In this document: positions 45,630 through 56,984 of the stretch, piece by piece
Position numbering within the stretch: position 1 is the stretch's first letter
Layout of the letters: every line of letters begins with the position of its first letter
NCBI GenBank assembly: GCA_026645735.1
Contig: JAPKMT010000006.1
Span: 38,739 to 102,738 of the forward strand
DNA from: Flexilinea sp.
GTDB lineage: Bacteria > Chloroflexota > Anaerolineae > Anaerolineales > Anaerolineaceae
DNA: 64,000 nucleotides
Direction: 5' to 3'
Notes under the pieces: generated by a model
Database searches by the model: none
Told to the model about the DNA's origin: nothing
Seen by the model: only the letters and a program-made list of their open reading frames with translations
Program-made: the position numbers and the translations under genes

Positions 45630-45809
45630 GGTCAGTTTAATGATTGAGTTGCCGGATCAGAATTGACAATTTCATCCTCGATGATCAAATCGATCATGAT
45701 CGCATGGACATGAATCAATGTGGACCACCCTGGCACGAACAAAATCCAGATATGGATGATTTTCCTGCAGATTATTGAAACCCGGTTTGCCAGGATCTGC
45801 AACAATTAA
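45630..45809 (-). pseudogene. Possible gene remnant between dprA and manC
   Basis: On the minus strand one frame reads from 45808 for about 43 codons (ADPGKPGFNNLQ ... DFVRARVVH) and a second, starting inside it, for about 28 codons to a TGA at 45643. Both look coding in composition, as after a frameshift. No family recognised; this could be chance. Confidence 0.25.
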
Positions 45810-46913
45810 TTAGAAAATCGAGTGATTCTTTTGATAGGTCTGCGGGGCAATTTCAATCACAAATCCTTTTAATTCCAGCATCATCATCATGGAAGCGATT
45901 TTTCCCGGCTGTAAAGAAGTCTTTCGAGATAATTCGTCGATATGTAGCGCTTCCAGGTCAATCAAGGACAAAATTTCTCTTTCCTGTGGATCTTCAAAAG
46001 ACATTTGAACGGTTTTTATCATCGAAACAGGATTTGAACAGTGCCAGGACTGAATAAATTCCAGCAGTTCTGCCTTATCACAAAGAGGCCTTGCACCGTC
46101 GCGAATTAATCGATTTGAACCTTGTGATTGAGGAGCGTTAAAATTACCCGGTATCACAAAAACTTCTCTGCCCTGCTCTGCTGCAAATCTGGCAGTGATG
46201 AGTGAGCCGGATTTATCACCGGCTTCAACGATAATACAACCTCCTGCCATACCGGATATAATTCTGTTCCTCGGGGGAAAATTTATTCTGTCAGGAGGAG
46301 TACCCGGCGGATAATCGCTTAGAATTGCTCCATGGGATATGATTTTCTGTGCCATAAGATGATGTTCCGGAGGATAAACCGTATCGACACCACATCCAAG
46401 TACGGCTACTGTTCGTCCGCCAGTATCCAATGCAGCCTGATGTGCAATTCCATCAATTCCACGCGCCAATCCGGAAACAATCGTCACCTGATGGGCAGCT
46501 AAAAAACTGCTGATCTCTCTTGCCATTTCACGGCCATAATTAGTCATCCGTCTGGTACCGACGACAGCCATGTATTTTGCCTGTGGTTCTGGCAACATTC
46601 CTTTGTAATACAAGATTGGCGGAGGGGCAGAAATTTGTTTCAGTAACGATGGGTAATTTTCGTCATCCCATGAAAGAATGGAAATTCCTTTTTGGATGAT
46701 CGATTGATAAAGCTTTTCTGGATCTGTCTGATCCCGGAATTTTTCTAAAAATTGAATACTCTTTTCCTGGATACCTATCAAGCGCAATTCATGAGAAGAA
46801 GCTGACCATGCTTTTTCAAGCGTGCCAAATTTTTGCAGCAATTGCCGAAATCGGACCGCTCCGATACCATTAATGTGATTAAACGCGACCCAAAATTGCA
46901 GTTCTTCTGACAA
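45810..46913 (-). CDS. dprA: DNA processing protein DprA
   Basis: A 367-residue protein that loads RecA on incoming single-stranded DNA. It has an N-terminal SAM-like helical part (FNHINGIGAVRFRQLL), the Rossmann-like DprA domain with VGTRRMTNYGREMA, VSGLARGIDGIAHQAAL, AVLGCGVDTVYPPEH and EAGDKSGSLITARFAAEQGREVFVIPG, and a C-terminal winged helix. All the conserved pieces are present, so natural transformation or RecA loading may occur. It starts 7 nt after the rimM stop in the ffh operon. Confidence 0.97.
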   Translation of the reverse strand: MSEELQFWVAFNHINGIGAVRFRQLLQKFGTLEKAWSASSHELRLIGIQEKSIQFLEKFRDQTDPEKLYQSIIQKGISILSWDDENYPSLLKQISAPPPILYYKGMLPEPQAKYMAVVGTRRMTNYGREMAREISSFLAAHQVTIVSGLARGIDGIAHQAALDTGGRTVAVLGCGVDTVYPPEHHLMAQKIISHGAILSDYPPGTPPDRINFPPRNRIISGMAGGCIIVEAGDKSGSLITARFAAEQGREVFVIPGNFNAPQSQGSNRLIRDGARPLCDKAELLEFIQSWHCSNPVSMIKTVQMSFEDPQEREILSLIDLEALHIDELSRKTSLQPGKIASMMMMLELKGFVIEIAPQTYQKNHSIF

Positions 46914-46920
46914 TATCTAC

Positions 46921-47487
46921 CTATATCCATTCAGGCATTTCAATGATGATTTTCTTTTCATCGATCAGGATTTTCTTCACGAATTGAGGAATCGCCGGAA
47001 TCAGCTCTTCCTTCCCATTGTCATGTTGGATAACATAAACATCATTTGCGCCAGTTTCAAGAATCTCTCGGAGAATACCGACGTGAACTTGATCCGGAGA
47101 TACCACATCTAAACCAATCAATTGATGAAAATAGTATTCTCCAGCGGGCAATTCCGGTAAATCTTGGACAGACACATAAACAAACTTGTTTTTTGTCCAT
47201 TCCGTTTGTCTTTCATCCGAAAATAGATCAAAATGAATTAATAAAAAAGGCGGTTTTTTGCGAACGGATTGAATGACAGCCGGGATGTGCTCTTCGCTGA
47301 TATATACTCTTTTCCCACGACGAATTCTTTCGGGAAAATCGGTCAGCGGAAGAAAAACGACCTCTCCCTGAATTCCATGGGAGCGATGGATCTTTCCGAT
47401 ACAAACAAAATGAGGCTCGTCAGGCATGGACGAGCCTTTTATATCAACATCTTGTTTGTTTAAATCACATTCGAGCGATGGAGACAT
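46921..47487 (-). CDS. rimM: Ribosome maturation factor RimM
   Basis: A 188-residue protein (168 if the ATG at 47427 is the true start, which gives the more usual N-terminus: 8 residues before CIGKI). The N-terminal RimM domain has IGKIHRSHGIQGEVVF and TDFPERI; the PRC-barrel part has AGEYYFHQLIGLDV and IPAIPQFVKKILIDEKKIIIEM, closing as in most RimM. It helps 30S maturation by binding S19. An AAGG precedes the internal ATG; a weaker GAAGAAG precedes the outer one. It lies between khpA and dprA; trmD, its usual follower, is absent here. Confidence 0.94.
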   Translation of the reverse strand: MSPSLECDLNKQDVDIKGSSMPDEPHFVCIGKIHRSHGIQGEVVFLPLTDFPERIRRGKRVYISEEHIPAVIQSVRKKPPFLLIHFDLFSDERQTEWTKNKFVYVSVQDLPELPAGEYYFHQLIGLDVVSPDQVHVGILREILETGANDVYVIQHDNGKEELIPAIPQFVKKILIDEKKIIIEMPEWI

Positions 47488-47496
47488 CTTCTTCGA

Positions 47497-47796
47497 TTAT
47501 GAATTAGGCTCTACCACGTCCAGCGTGACTTGTCGTCCATCTCTGGCAGAGGTAACGCGAAGAAGAACGCGAATAGCATTTGCTACTCGTCCACCTTTTC
47601 CGATAATCCTGCCCATATCTTCTTTCGCAACGTGCAGCTCCAAACGGATCCGGTTTCCATTTCTTTCCTGTGAAACCTGAACGCTGCTCGGATCATCCAC
47701 CAGCGAAAGTGCAATATACTCAACAAGATCTTTTACATAATCACTTTTGCCGGAAACATGTTTTTGCAAGGGAGCACCTTCTTTTTGATGCATCAC
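47497..47796 (-). CDS. khpA: KH-domain RNA-binding protein KhpA
   Basis: A 99-residue single KH domain with the GKGG (GxxG) loop in GRIIGKGGRVANAIR. In other bacteria KhpA with KhpB binds many RNAs and affects cell size and sRNA behaviour. The N-terminus is about 20 residues longer than usual (the normal core begins VKDLVEYIALSLVDDP). The GTG start overlaps the rpsP stop by one base; the ATG right after it is an alternative. Sits in the classic ffh-rpsP-khpA-rimM arrangement. Confidence 0.93.
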   Translation of the reverse strand: MMHQKEGAPLQKHVSGKSDYVKDLVEYIALSLVDDPSSVQVSQERNGNRIRLELHVAKEDMGRIIGKGGRVANAIRVLLRVTSARDGRQVTLDVVEPNS

Positions 47797-48149
47797 TATT
47801 TATGAGCAGCGATGCGTGTACGAGGATTTACAGCGCGCTGTTCATAACATGTTTTTGCTTCAGCCAGCAGTGATTCAAGGGATTCGCCTTTTTTGAATCG
47901 CTCGAATCGATCCAGCAAACCAACGCTTTTGAAAAGTTTTGCGACAGAGTCGCTGGGCTGTGCACCTTTACTCATCCAGTCAAAGATTCTGTCTTCTTTC
48001 ACATCAAAAGTAAAAGGTTCTGTCCGTGGATTGTAACTACCCAGAATTTCCAGAAAACGACCATCCCGCGGGCTTTCTTTATCAGCTGCGATAACACGAT
48101 ATGTTGTTTGGTTTTTCAGTCCATTACGTCGTAATCGAATACGAACCAT
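47796..48149 (-). CDS. rpsP: 30S ribosomal protein S16
   Basis: A 117-residue S16. MVRIRLRRNGLKNQTTYRVIAADKESPRDGRFLEILGSYNP is the standard start, and the DWMSKGAQPSDSVAKLFKS part is conserved. The C-terminal 35 residues, rich in charged residues, exceed the minimal protein. It lies between ffh and khpA; AGGAG ribosome site 10 nt before the ATG. Confidence 0.98.
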   Translation of the reverse strand: MVRIRLRRNGLKNQTTYRVIAADKESPRDGRFLEILGSYNPRTEPFTFDVKEDRIFDWMSKGAQPSDSVAKLFKSVGLLDRFERFKKGESLESLLAEAKTCYEQRAVNPRTRIAAHK

Positions 48150-48264
48150 TTTGAATATTTCTCCTGTTCCTTCTTTGTGTTGAGTTGATTCGCTGATTTT
48201 TCTCTATTGATGAGGGTTACGCTGAAGGATGCGTTTGGGTCTTAATTCATCAGAGACTTCAAAA

Positions 48265-49587
48265 TCAGCGGAACAGATTGGAAAGACCCCTTCCACCTGT
48301 TTTTTGCAATGTTTTCATCATCTTTTGAGCATCACGATACTGTTTCAAAAGTTTATTCACATCCTGAACTTCAGTACCGGAACCTGCCGCAATTCGTCGC
48401 TTTCTGCTTGCATTGAGCAGGTCGGGATTCAACCGTTCTTTTGCAGTCATTGAACTTAATATCGCTTCAGTCATTTTGAGACTTTTCTCAGCTTCATTTG
48501 GATCCACCTGCTTGGCCGCTTTTCCAAGATTTCCGGGAAGCATCTCCAATATCTGTCTCATCGGACCCATTTTTCTTACTTGCTTTAATTGATCAGCAAA
48601 ATCTTCCAGCGAAAAACGGCCTGAAAGCATCTTTCCAGCCTGCTGTAAAGATTTTTTTTCATCAAAAGCAGCTTCCGCTCGCTCAATTAATCCAATGATA
48701 TCACCCATTCCCAAAATTCGGGAGGATAATCGTGACGGATCATAAAACTCCAGTGCATCGATCGCTTCACCGGTTCCTAAGAATTTTATAGGAACACCGG
48801 TGACACTTCGGATGGATATGGCAGCACCACCCCGGGAATCTCCATCCATTTTTGAAAGAATGAGTCCGGTGATTTTCACAGTATCTCGAAAACCTTCTGC
48901 GACGTGCAAAGCTTCCTGTCCTATCATGGAATCAACAACCAGCAGAATTTCTATCGGGTGTACGTTTTTTTGTATTGCGCCAAGTTCATCCATTAATGCC
49001 TGATCCAATTGCGATCGTCCGGCAGTGTCGATCATCATGACACTAAAACCACCTTTTTGAGCATAGACAAATGCTCTTTTACACAACTCAGGAGGTGTAA
49101 TTCCTTCTTGATAAAAAACTTCGACATCGATTCGTTGTCCCAGGGTCTGAAGCTGTTTCACTGCAGCAGGCCGATACGGATCCGCAGCAACCATTAAAAT
49201 TCGTTCGCCTTGAGCCCTTAGAAATTTTGCAACTTTGGCTGTCTGCGTTGTCTTTCCGGAACCCTGCAAGCCGACAAACATCATGACGCGAGGTTTTTCG
49301 CCTGTCAGGTTTAATCGTTCCGATGGGCCTAAGGTTTTTATCAATTCCTCATTGACTATCTTGATGACCTGTTGTCCAGGATTCAGTGCTTCAGAAACTT
49401 CTGCACCCACTGACCGTTCTTTTACATTGGCGACAAAACTCTTTACAACGGAATAATGTACGTCCGCCTCCAATAAAGCAATGCGAACTTCCCGCATCGC
49501 AGCATCAACATCCTCGGCGCTCAATTTTCCGCGTCGGGTTAATCCTGCGAAAACTTTATTCAATCGTTCAGTCAGATTCTCAAACAT
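48265..49587 (-). CDS. ffh: Signal recognition particle protein Ffh (SRP54)
   Basis: A 440-residue SRP GTPase. N domain followed by G domain motifs GLQGSGKTTQTAKVA (P-loop), DTAGRSQLD, and SKMDGDSRGGAA, then the M domain for signal peptide and SRP RNA binding, with RRIAAGSGTEVQDVNKLLKQY as the RNA-contacting helix. It works with FtsY in cotranslational targeting of membrane proteins, relevant with so many polytopic genes around. First gene of the ffh-rpsP-khpA-rimM-dprA-manC-topA group. Ribosome site TTGGAG. Confidence 0.98.
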   Translation of the reverse strand: MFENLTERLNKVFAGLTRRGKLSAEDVDAAMREVRIALLEADVHYSVVKSFVANVKERSVGAEVSEALNPGQQVIKIVNEELIKTLGPSERLNLTGEKPRVMMFVGLQGSGKTTQTAKVAKFLRAQGERILMVAADPYRPAAVKQLQTLGQRIDVEVFYQEGITPPELCKRAFVYAQKGGFSVMMIDTAGRSQLDQALMDELGAIQKNVHPIEILLVVDSMIGQEALHVAEGFRDTVKITGLILSKMDGDSRGGAAISIRSVTGVPIKFLGTGEAIDALEFYDPSRLSSRILGMGDIIGLIERAEAAFDEKKSLQQAGKMLSGRFSLEDFADQLKQVRKMGPMRQILEMLPGNLGKAAKQVDPNEAEKSLKMTEAILSSMTAKERLNPDLLNASRKRRIAAGSGTEVQDVNKLLKQYRDAQKMMKTLQKTGGRGLSNLFR

Positions 49588-49849
49588 CGATTTTGATGGT
49601 CTCCAATGATATATACAAAAAAATGACTTTCCTCAAAAGAAAGCCTGAAATATTTTAGCGTAGAAAATAAAATATGTAAAGGAGCATCTTTTGAGAGTAC
49701 AATTTAGTAATACCGAAGCAGAGCTTTATTTTTTTCCAGGTTTTGCGAATCGCTGGCGTAAATTTTGGTGATAAACTCTTCTTTTTTCAAATTTTTTATA
49801 ATTCTTTCCAGAGATTTCCTGTATAATTATGACATGGAGGCACAAAAAA

Positions 49850-50554
49850 ATGTATATGTCGAATTATTTTTGGTATGCAATTATTCCTTTAATACTTTCT
49901 CTCTGGGCTCAATTTAAAGTTAAAAATGCTTATGGCAAATATTCACAGATCAGAACGAAAACCGGTTTAACAGGTGCTGAAGCAGCCAGAAAAATGCTGG
50001 ATTATCATGGATTATCCAATGTCACTATTGAAAGAGTTGGCGGAACGCTGACGGATCATTATGATCCAATGAATCAGGTTCTCAGACTCAGTGAAGGCGT
50101 TTATAGCTCCAACAGTATTGCAGCAGTAGGTGTTGCCTGCCACGAATCCGGACACGCATACCAGCATGCCGACAGTTATAAATGGCTGAACCTGCGAACC
50201 AATATTGTTCCGATGGTAAATATCGGCAGCATGTTAGGACCCATCCTCTTTATGATCGGGATGATTTTCTCAGGATTATTAGGAGATTTCGGATTGGTAA
50301 TCGCCTACATCGGATTATTCATCTTTGGATTAACCGCAGTATTTGCTGTAATCACATTACCGGTAGAATTCAACGCCAGTAATCGGGCAAAAGAATGGAT
50401 TTCCAATACCGGATTGCTTTATCAAGATGAACAGGAAGGCGTTTCCGAGGTGCTACAAGCGGCAGCGTTAACCTATATTGCAGCAGCAGTACAGGCAATT
50501 ATGAGTGTCCTTTATTATGCAAGTATCCTTAACAGAAGTAACAGACGCAGATAG
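49850..50554 (+). CDS. Membrane zinc metallopeptidase (Zn_peptidase_2, PF04298)
   Basis: A 234-residue protein with an N-terminal membrane segment, the metal motif HESGHAYQH (HExxH-type, about residues 97-105), two more membrane segments at about 121-165, and EFNASNRAKEWI, the third metal ligand region with Glu. This family is widespread in Firmicutes and Chloroflexi; substrates are not established. The start ATG at 49850 has a GGAGG 9 nt upstream; the ATG at 49829 would place this ribosome site inside the coding sequence. TATAAT at 49822-49827 could be the -10, but the -35 is poor. rex follows after 7 nt. Confidence 0.92.
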   Translation: MYMSNYFWYAIIPLILSLWAQFKVKNAYGKYSQIRTKTGLTGAEAARKMLDYHGLSNVTIERVGGTLTDHYDPMNQVLRLSEGVYSSNSIAAVGVACHESGHAYQHADSYKWLNLRTNIVPMVNIGSMLGPILFMIGMIFSGLLGDFGLVIAYIGLFIFGLTAVFAVITLPVEFNASNRAKEWISNTGLLYQDEQEGVSEVLQAAALTYIAAAVQAIMSVLYYASILNRSNRRR

Positions 50555-50561
50555 AAAAAAT

Positions 50562-51176
50562 ATGATAAAAACACAAATTCCCGATGTCATCGTTGGCAGA
50601 CTGCCAAGGTATCTTCGTGCCTTGAAGATATTACGCGAAAATCACACTACAATCAATTCAAAAGAACTGGGAGAATTGCTTGGCTTTTCTGCCGCTCAGA
50701 TCCGAAAAGATCTCTCTCAATTCGGAGAATTTGGGAAACAAGGAACCGGATACAACATCGATTTTCTGATTGATCGTTTACAGAATATTCTTAATATTAA
50801 TCAAGATTGGGGAATTTTACTGGTCGGTGTCGGAAAAATTGGCCGGGCTATTCTAAACTATTCCGGTTTTTCTGCCAACCGATTTCATGTAAAAGCTGCG
50901 GTTGATTCCAATCCGGATGTTATTGGAGAACAGTTTGAAAGATGTATCGTCGAAGATATCAGGGATATGAAAAAGATCATTGAGGAAAACCAGATAAAAA
51001 TCGCTATGCTCGCTGTTCCTGCTGAAAATGCTCAAAAAGTTGCTGAGGAACTGGTGGCAGATGGCATTCGAGCGATTTTGACCTATGCACCTGCCATTCT
51101 GACTTTACCACCGGAAATAAAAGTGGAATACTCTGATCCGTTGATATCGCTTCAGCATATGACATATTATCTCTGA
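50562..51176 (+). CDS. rex: Redox-sensing transcriptional repressor Rex
   Basis: A 204-residue NADH/NAD+ sensing repressor. The N-terminal winged helix contains ELGELLGFSAAQIRKDLSQFGEFGKQGTGY, the highly conserved DNA-recognition part. A Rossmann domain follows with GVGKIGRAILNY and DSNPDVIG. It represses fermentation and anaerobic respiration genes when NADH is low. The ATG at 50562, with MIKTQIPDV as in other Rex proteins, is preferred to the longer frame overlapping the peptidase. Its presence agrees with an anaerobic fermentative way of life (inference). Confidence 0.97.
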   Translation: MIKTQIPDVIVGRLPRYLRALKILRENHTTINSKELGELLGFSAAQIRKDLSQFGEFGKQGTGYNIDFLIDRLQNILNINQDWGILLVGVGKIGRAILNYSGFSANRFHVKAAVDSNPDVIGEQFERCIVEDIRDMKKIIEENQIKIAMLAVPAENAQKVAEELVADGIRAILTYAPAILTLPPEIKVEYSDPLISLQHMTYYL

Positions 51177-51285
51177 GTAAAAAAACTTTTGTGAATTCTC
51201 TTAAAAAATTGAAAAGAAAAATGGATTATCATAAATAATTCGTTCTTCTTTTTTTATGAGCATCAATGATCCAGCAAATTCCTAT

Positions 51286-51451
51286 GAAAATTGAATTCAA
51301 TTTTCATTATCGGATGTGTAATTTCTTTCATCTGCTGTTCGAAATATAGACTGACTTTTCATATAAAGAATTTAAATTTATTGTACTTATGGTTATGTTC
51401 GAACCGTAAAACCATAAGTACAATAATTAATAATTTCCATATTTTGAAATA
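51286..51451. repeat. Intergenic hairpin element, copy 6 (long form, opposite orientation to copy 4)
   Basis: Begins with the same 20-bp palindrome as copy 4 (51286-51305), shares the following ~60 nt with its reverse complement (ATTATCGGATG..TCATCTG.TGTTCGAAATAT), and has a stem of 17 bp at 51378-51394/51410-51426 closed by an inner GTTCGAAC. Right arm ends TTTCCATATTTTGAAA. Between convergent rex and mreB-like genes. Confidence 0.88.
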
Positions 51452-51458
51452 CTTTCAA

Positions 51459-52466
51459 TTATCCCAATATAATAGACCGTTTGTAGACTTCCCTCATTGA
51501 TACTACTTTCGCAGCTCCCAGAGCAGTACAAATCGTCGGTTCATCGACCATGTATGCCGGAATTCCAAGTGTTTTTGTTAAGTACTTGTCGATACCTCTC
51601 AAAAGAGAAGTCCCCCCGCATAAAGCTACACCACGATCAATAATATCCGAAATCAATTCAGGTGGAGTTTTCTCAAGCACCTTTCGAGCTGTACCAGATA
51701 TTTCGGCAAGGCTGTCCTGCAATGCATCTATTACATCGTCCGTTGTAATCACAACCGGCTTCGGAAGTCCGGAAACCTGATCCTGTCCCTGAACTTCCAT
51801 TGTTTGAACTTGATCCACCTGAACAGCCGATCCGATTCGTATTTTTATTTGTTCCGCAGTTGGCTGACCAATGATCACACCAAATTTTTTTCTGATATGT
51901 TGTTGAATCGCTTCATCCAGTTTCAATCCGGCAGTCTGCGAAGTCTCGGAAGTAACAATACCGTTCATCGCCAAAACTGCCGCTTGTGTCAATCCACCGC
52001 CAAGACTGATAATCATATTTCCAGAGGGCGTTGAAATTGGCAGATCCACACCAATGGCTGCTGCCAAAGGTTGTTCCATCAACATCACATCGCGGCTGTT
52101 TGTTCCCAGACCCACTTCATGAACAGCTCTGCGTTCGACACTGGTTATACCGCATGGAATCGTAATCAGAATCCTGGGTCTGAAAACCAGCATAGATCCG
52201 CACACTTTTTGGATGGAGAAGCGCAATAAATTCTCAGTAATTTCATATTCTGCAATAACGCCATTGCGCAGTGGACGAACAACTTCAATGGATTCCGGAA
52301 CACGGCCAACCATGTCTTTCGCAGCCTGTCCCCACTCCACCATCTTCATTTCTTCAACTATGATGGCTGCAACGGTCGGTTCCTGCAATAGCAACTGACG
52401 ACCTTCGGCAATAACCAAATTCAATGTTCCTAAATCAATTCCAATTTCTCTTGAAAAAAGCGGCAT
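51459..52466 (-). CDS. MreB-like actin-fold protein
   Basis: A 335-residue MreB/Mbl-type protein. IDLGTLNLVIAEG stands at the phosphate-1 position, VRPLRNGVIAEYEITENLLRFSIQKV is strongly conserved, and VALCGGTSLLRGIDKYL with CTALGAAK closes the fold. It would organise cell-wall synthesis under the membrane. The phosphate-2 loop, DIGGGTT in usual MreB, reads SLGGGLTQ here: the Asp and first Thr are changed. 'EEMKMVEWGQAAKDMVGR' also differs from the consensus. It may be a divergent paralogue with weak ATPase activity. It lies 73 nt after atpC, probably with its own ribosome site. Confidence 0.9.
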   Translation of the reverse strand: MPLFSREIGIDLGTLNLVIAEGRQLLLQEPTVAAIIVEEMKMVEWGQAAKDMVGRVPESIEVVRPLRNGVIAEYEITENLLRFSIQKVCGSMLVFRPRILITIPCGITSVERRAVHEVGLGTNSRDVMLMEQPLAAAIGVDLPISTPSGNMIISLGGGLTQAAVLAMNGIVTSETSQTAGLKLDEAIQQHIRKKFGVIIGQPTAEQIKIRIGSAVQVDQVQTMEVQGQDQVSGLPKPVVITTDDVIDALQDSLAEISGTARKVLEKTPPELISDIIDRGVALCGGTSLLRGIDKYLTKTLGIPAYMVDEPTICTALGAAKVVSMREVYKRSIILG

Positions 52467-52539
52467 ACTTACCTGGAAATCCTGTCCTAAAAAATTTTTA
52501 CATCCTTCTTATTTTGTACATTTCATATTCTTTTATGTC

Positions 52540-52983
52540 TTATTTCCGTTTATCAGAAAAAACAATTGGATGCTTCTGTTTAAATCTTTTTGCTGCCTTA
52601 ACTCTCAGACTCGACTTTCTAAATAACATCAGTGCTTTCAAAAAATCCGGAGATTCTTTGGATGGAGCTTGTTTCATCGCTTCCATCGCACGGTTCCTGG
52701 CTGCGACAGCGCGTTCGAGATCAATTTCATCCACTACTTCGGATGCATCTGCTAAGATTCGTATTTCATCGGTTGTAACCTGAACAAATCCACCGGTGGC
52801 AGTAAATTCCTTGGTCTGATCACCTTCTCTGACCGTAATAATACCATTCGTCATTTTTGTATACATGCGGATATGGCGCGGGAGAATTCCGATTTGTCCA
52901 TGGATTGTTGGAAGTAAAACTGAGTCAGCTTCTCCATCATACACGATACCGTAGCGTGAAATTATTTTACAGCGAATTGACAT
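52540..52983 (-). CDS. atpC: F1 ATP synthase epsilon subunit
   Basis: A 147-residue subunit with the N-terminal beta-sandwich (ISRYGIVYDGEADSVLLPTIHGQIGILPRH) and the C-terminal helical hairpin (EIDLERAVAARNRAMEAMKQAP) that can inhibit rotation. Last gene of atpA-G-D-C, 12 nt after atpD. The C-terminal part is ~10 residues longer than the usual bacterial subunit. Confidence 0.96.
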   Translation of the reverse strand: MSIRCKIISRYGIVYDGEADSVLLPTIHGQIGILPRHIRMYTKMTNGIITVREGDQTKEFTATGGFVQVTTDEIRILADASEVVDEIDLERAVAARNRAMEAMKQAPSKESPDFLKALMLFRKSSLRVKAAKRFKQKHPIVFSDKRK

Positions 52984-52995
52984 AGGGTCCTTATT

Positions 52996-55310
<2,315 letters not shown>

Positions 55311-55319
55311 AAAGCTCCA

Positions 55320-56984
55320 CTATTCCCAGCTCGATTGAAAATGTTGAATCGCTTTCTGCAAAGAAGCTTCATTTTCTTCGGTCAGGATTCCTTTTTGTTC
55401 AATTTCAGCACCAATTTTCGGATAATAAGACTGCATAAATTCCAAAAAAGCCTTTTCCCATTCTAAAACACGTTTTACAGGAATACTGTCCAGATAGCCG
55501 TGGGTACCTGCGTAAATCGATAAAAATTCTTTTCCGGCAGCATAAGGAGCATATTGCGGTTGTTTCAATAATTCCTGCAAAATCTCTCCTCGTTCCAATT
55601 GTTTCTTTGTCAATTTATCTAAATCAGATCCAAATTGTGCAAAAGAAGCGATTTCATGGTAAGCTGCCATGTCCAGACGTAATCCGCCAGCAATCTTTTT
55701 CATCGCTTTGGATTGAGCCGCGCCACCAACACGGGATACAGAAATTCCGACGTTGATTCCCGGACGAATTCCAGCGTTAAATAAACCGCTCTCCAGGTAT
55801 ATCTGTCCATCTGTAATTGATATCACATTAGTCGGAACATAAGCGGAAACATCCCCCAATAATGTCTCAATAATCGGAAGGGCAGTAGAACTTCCTCCCG
55901 TCTTTTCAACCTGACAAATTTTGATCGATTCTTTATTCGGATGCGTTTCGAACGCTGCGCGAATATCATGAATTGCCATCGGTCCTTGATAGACGATCCC
56001 ATCAGTCGAGTCAGAAACAGAAGCCCTGTTTTTTTCGTAACTATTTGGAACCAGCACATATTTGCGGTCTAATTTTGCTGAACGTTCCAGCAACCGTGAG
56101 TGCAGGTAAAAAAGGTCTCCCGGGTAAGCTTCCCGGCCGGGAGGCCGCCGCATTAATAAAGAGATTTGACGGTAAGCCCAGGCATGTTTGGTCAGATCAT
56201 CATAGATTACCAGAGCATCTCGTCCGGTTTCCATAAATTCCTCGGCCATGGCACAGCCGGCATATGGAGCAATATATTGCAGGGATGCGTTTTCATCTGC
56301 GCCGGCTACGATCACAATCGTATGTTTCATCGCATTCATATCTTCAAGCTTGGCAATGATTTGCGCAACGGTTGACTTCTTCTGTCCAATCGCTACATAT
56401 ATACAAAAAACATCTTTGTCTCTTTGGTTTATGATTGTATCAATCGCGATAGCTGTTTTCCCGGTCTGACGATCCCCGATGATCAATTCACGTTGACCTC
56501 TGCCAATCGGAATCATCGAATCAATTGCTTTAATACCCGTCTGAAGAGGTGTATCCACATCCGATCGTTCATAAATATCCGGAGCAATTCTCTCCAATGG
56601 ACGAAAACCTGAATTCTTGATGGGGCCTTTTCCGTCAATTGGCTCTCCCAATGGATTGATGACTCGACCAAGAAAGAGATTGCCAACGGGAATTGAAGCA
56701 ATTCGGCCCAATTTTCTGACTATCGATCCTTCTTTAATAGAAAAATAGTCACCCAGCACGATCGCGCCGACTGATTCAGTTTCAAGGTTGAAAGCAATCC
56801 CGACAGCCCCATTTTCAAACTCAATAAGCTCCTGACTTTTTACTGTGGCTAATCCGCTGACTCGGGCAATTCCATCACCAACTTCCAAAACAATTCCAAT
56901 TTCTTCTACCTCAAGTTCACTTTTAAATTTATCGATTTTATGAATCAAATCGGAGGTTAAATCACTGATTTTAAATTCTTCCAT
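55320..56984 (-). CDS. atpA: F1 ATP synthase alpha subunit
   Basis: A 554-residue subunit, about 45-50 longer than the usual 500-515. Walker [12 protein letters not shown] is at about residue 170, with [10 protein letters not shown] and [45 protein letters not shown] intact. Between that point and [24 protein letters not shown] lies an enlarged loop (from RKYVLVPNS to CQVEKT, roughly 45 residues more than in E. coli), surface-exposed at that position. First gene of the F1 operon with GAGGAG ribosome site. No atpH, atpF, atpE or atpB precedes it. Confidence 0.97.
   Translation of the reverse strand: MEEFKISDLTSDLIHKIDKFKSELEVEEIGIVLEVGDGIARVSGLATVKSQELIEFENGAVGIAFNLETESVGAIVLGDYFSIKEGSIVRKLGRIASIPVGNLFLGRVINPLGEPIDGKGPIKNSGFRPLERIAPDIYERSDVDTPLQTGIKAIDSMIPIGRGQRELIIGDRQTGKTAIAIDTIINQRDKDVFCIYVAIGQKKSTVAQIIAKLEDMNAMKHTIVIVAGADENASLQYIAPYAGCAMAEEFMETGRDALVIYDDLTKHAWAYRQISLLMRRPPGREAYPGDLFYLHSRLLERSAKLDRKYVLVPNSYEKNRASVSDSTDGIVYQGPMAIHDIRAAFETHPNKESIKICQVEKTGGSSTALPIIETLLGDVSAYVPTNVISITDGQIYLESGLFNAGIRPGINVGISVSRVGGAAQSKAMKKIAGGLRLDMAAYHEIASFAQFGSDLDKLTKKQLERGEILQELLKQPQYAPYAAGKEFLSIYAGTHGYLDSIPVKRVLEWEKAFLEFMQSYYPKIGAEIEQKGILTEENEASLQKAIQHFQSSWE

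Noticed and set aside
50505..50561. N-terminal extension of Rex
   Set aside because: It overlaps the peptidase gene, and other Rex proteins begin at the equivalent of MIKTQIPDV.
22236..51426. Repeated hairpins considered as a CRISPR array or tRNA genes
   Set aside because: The copies are kilobases apart with no spacers of regular length, and none has tRNA arms or a T-loop sequence. They fit an interspersed element.
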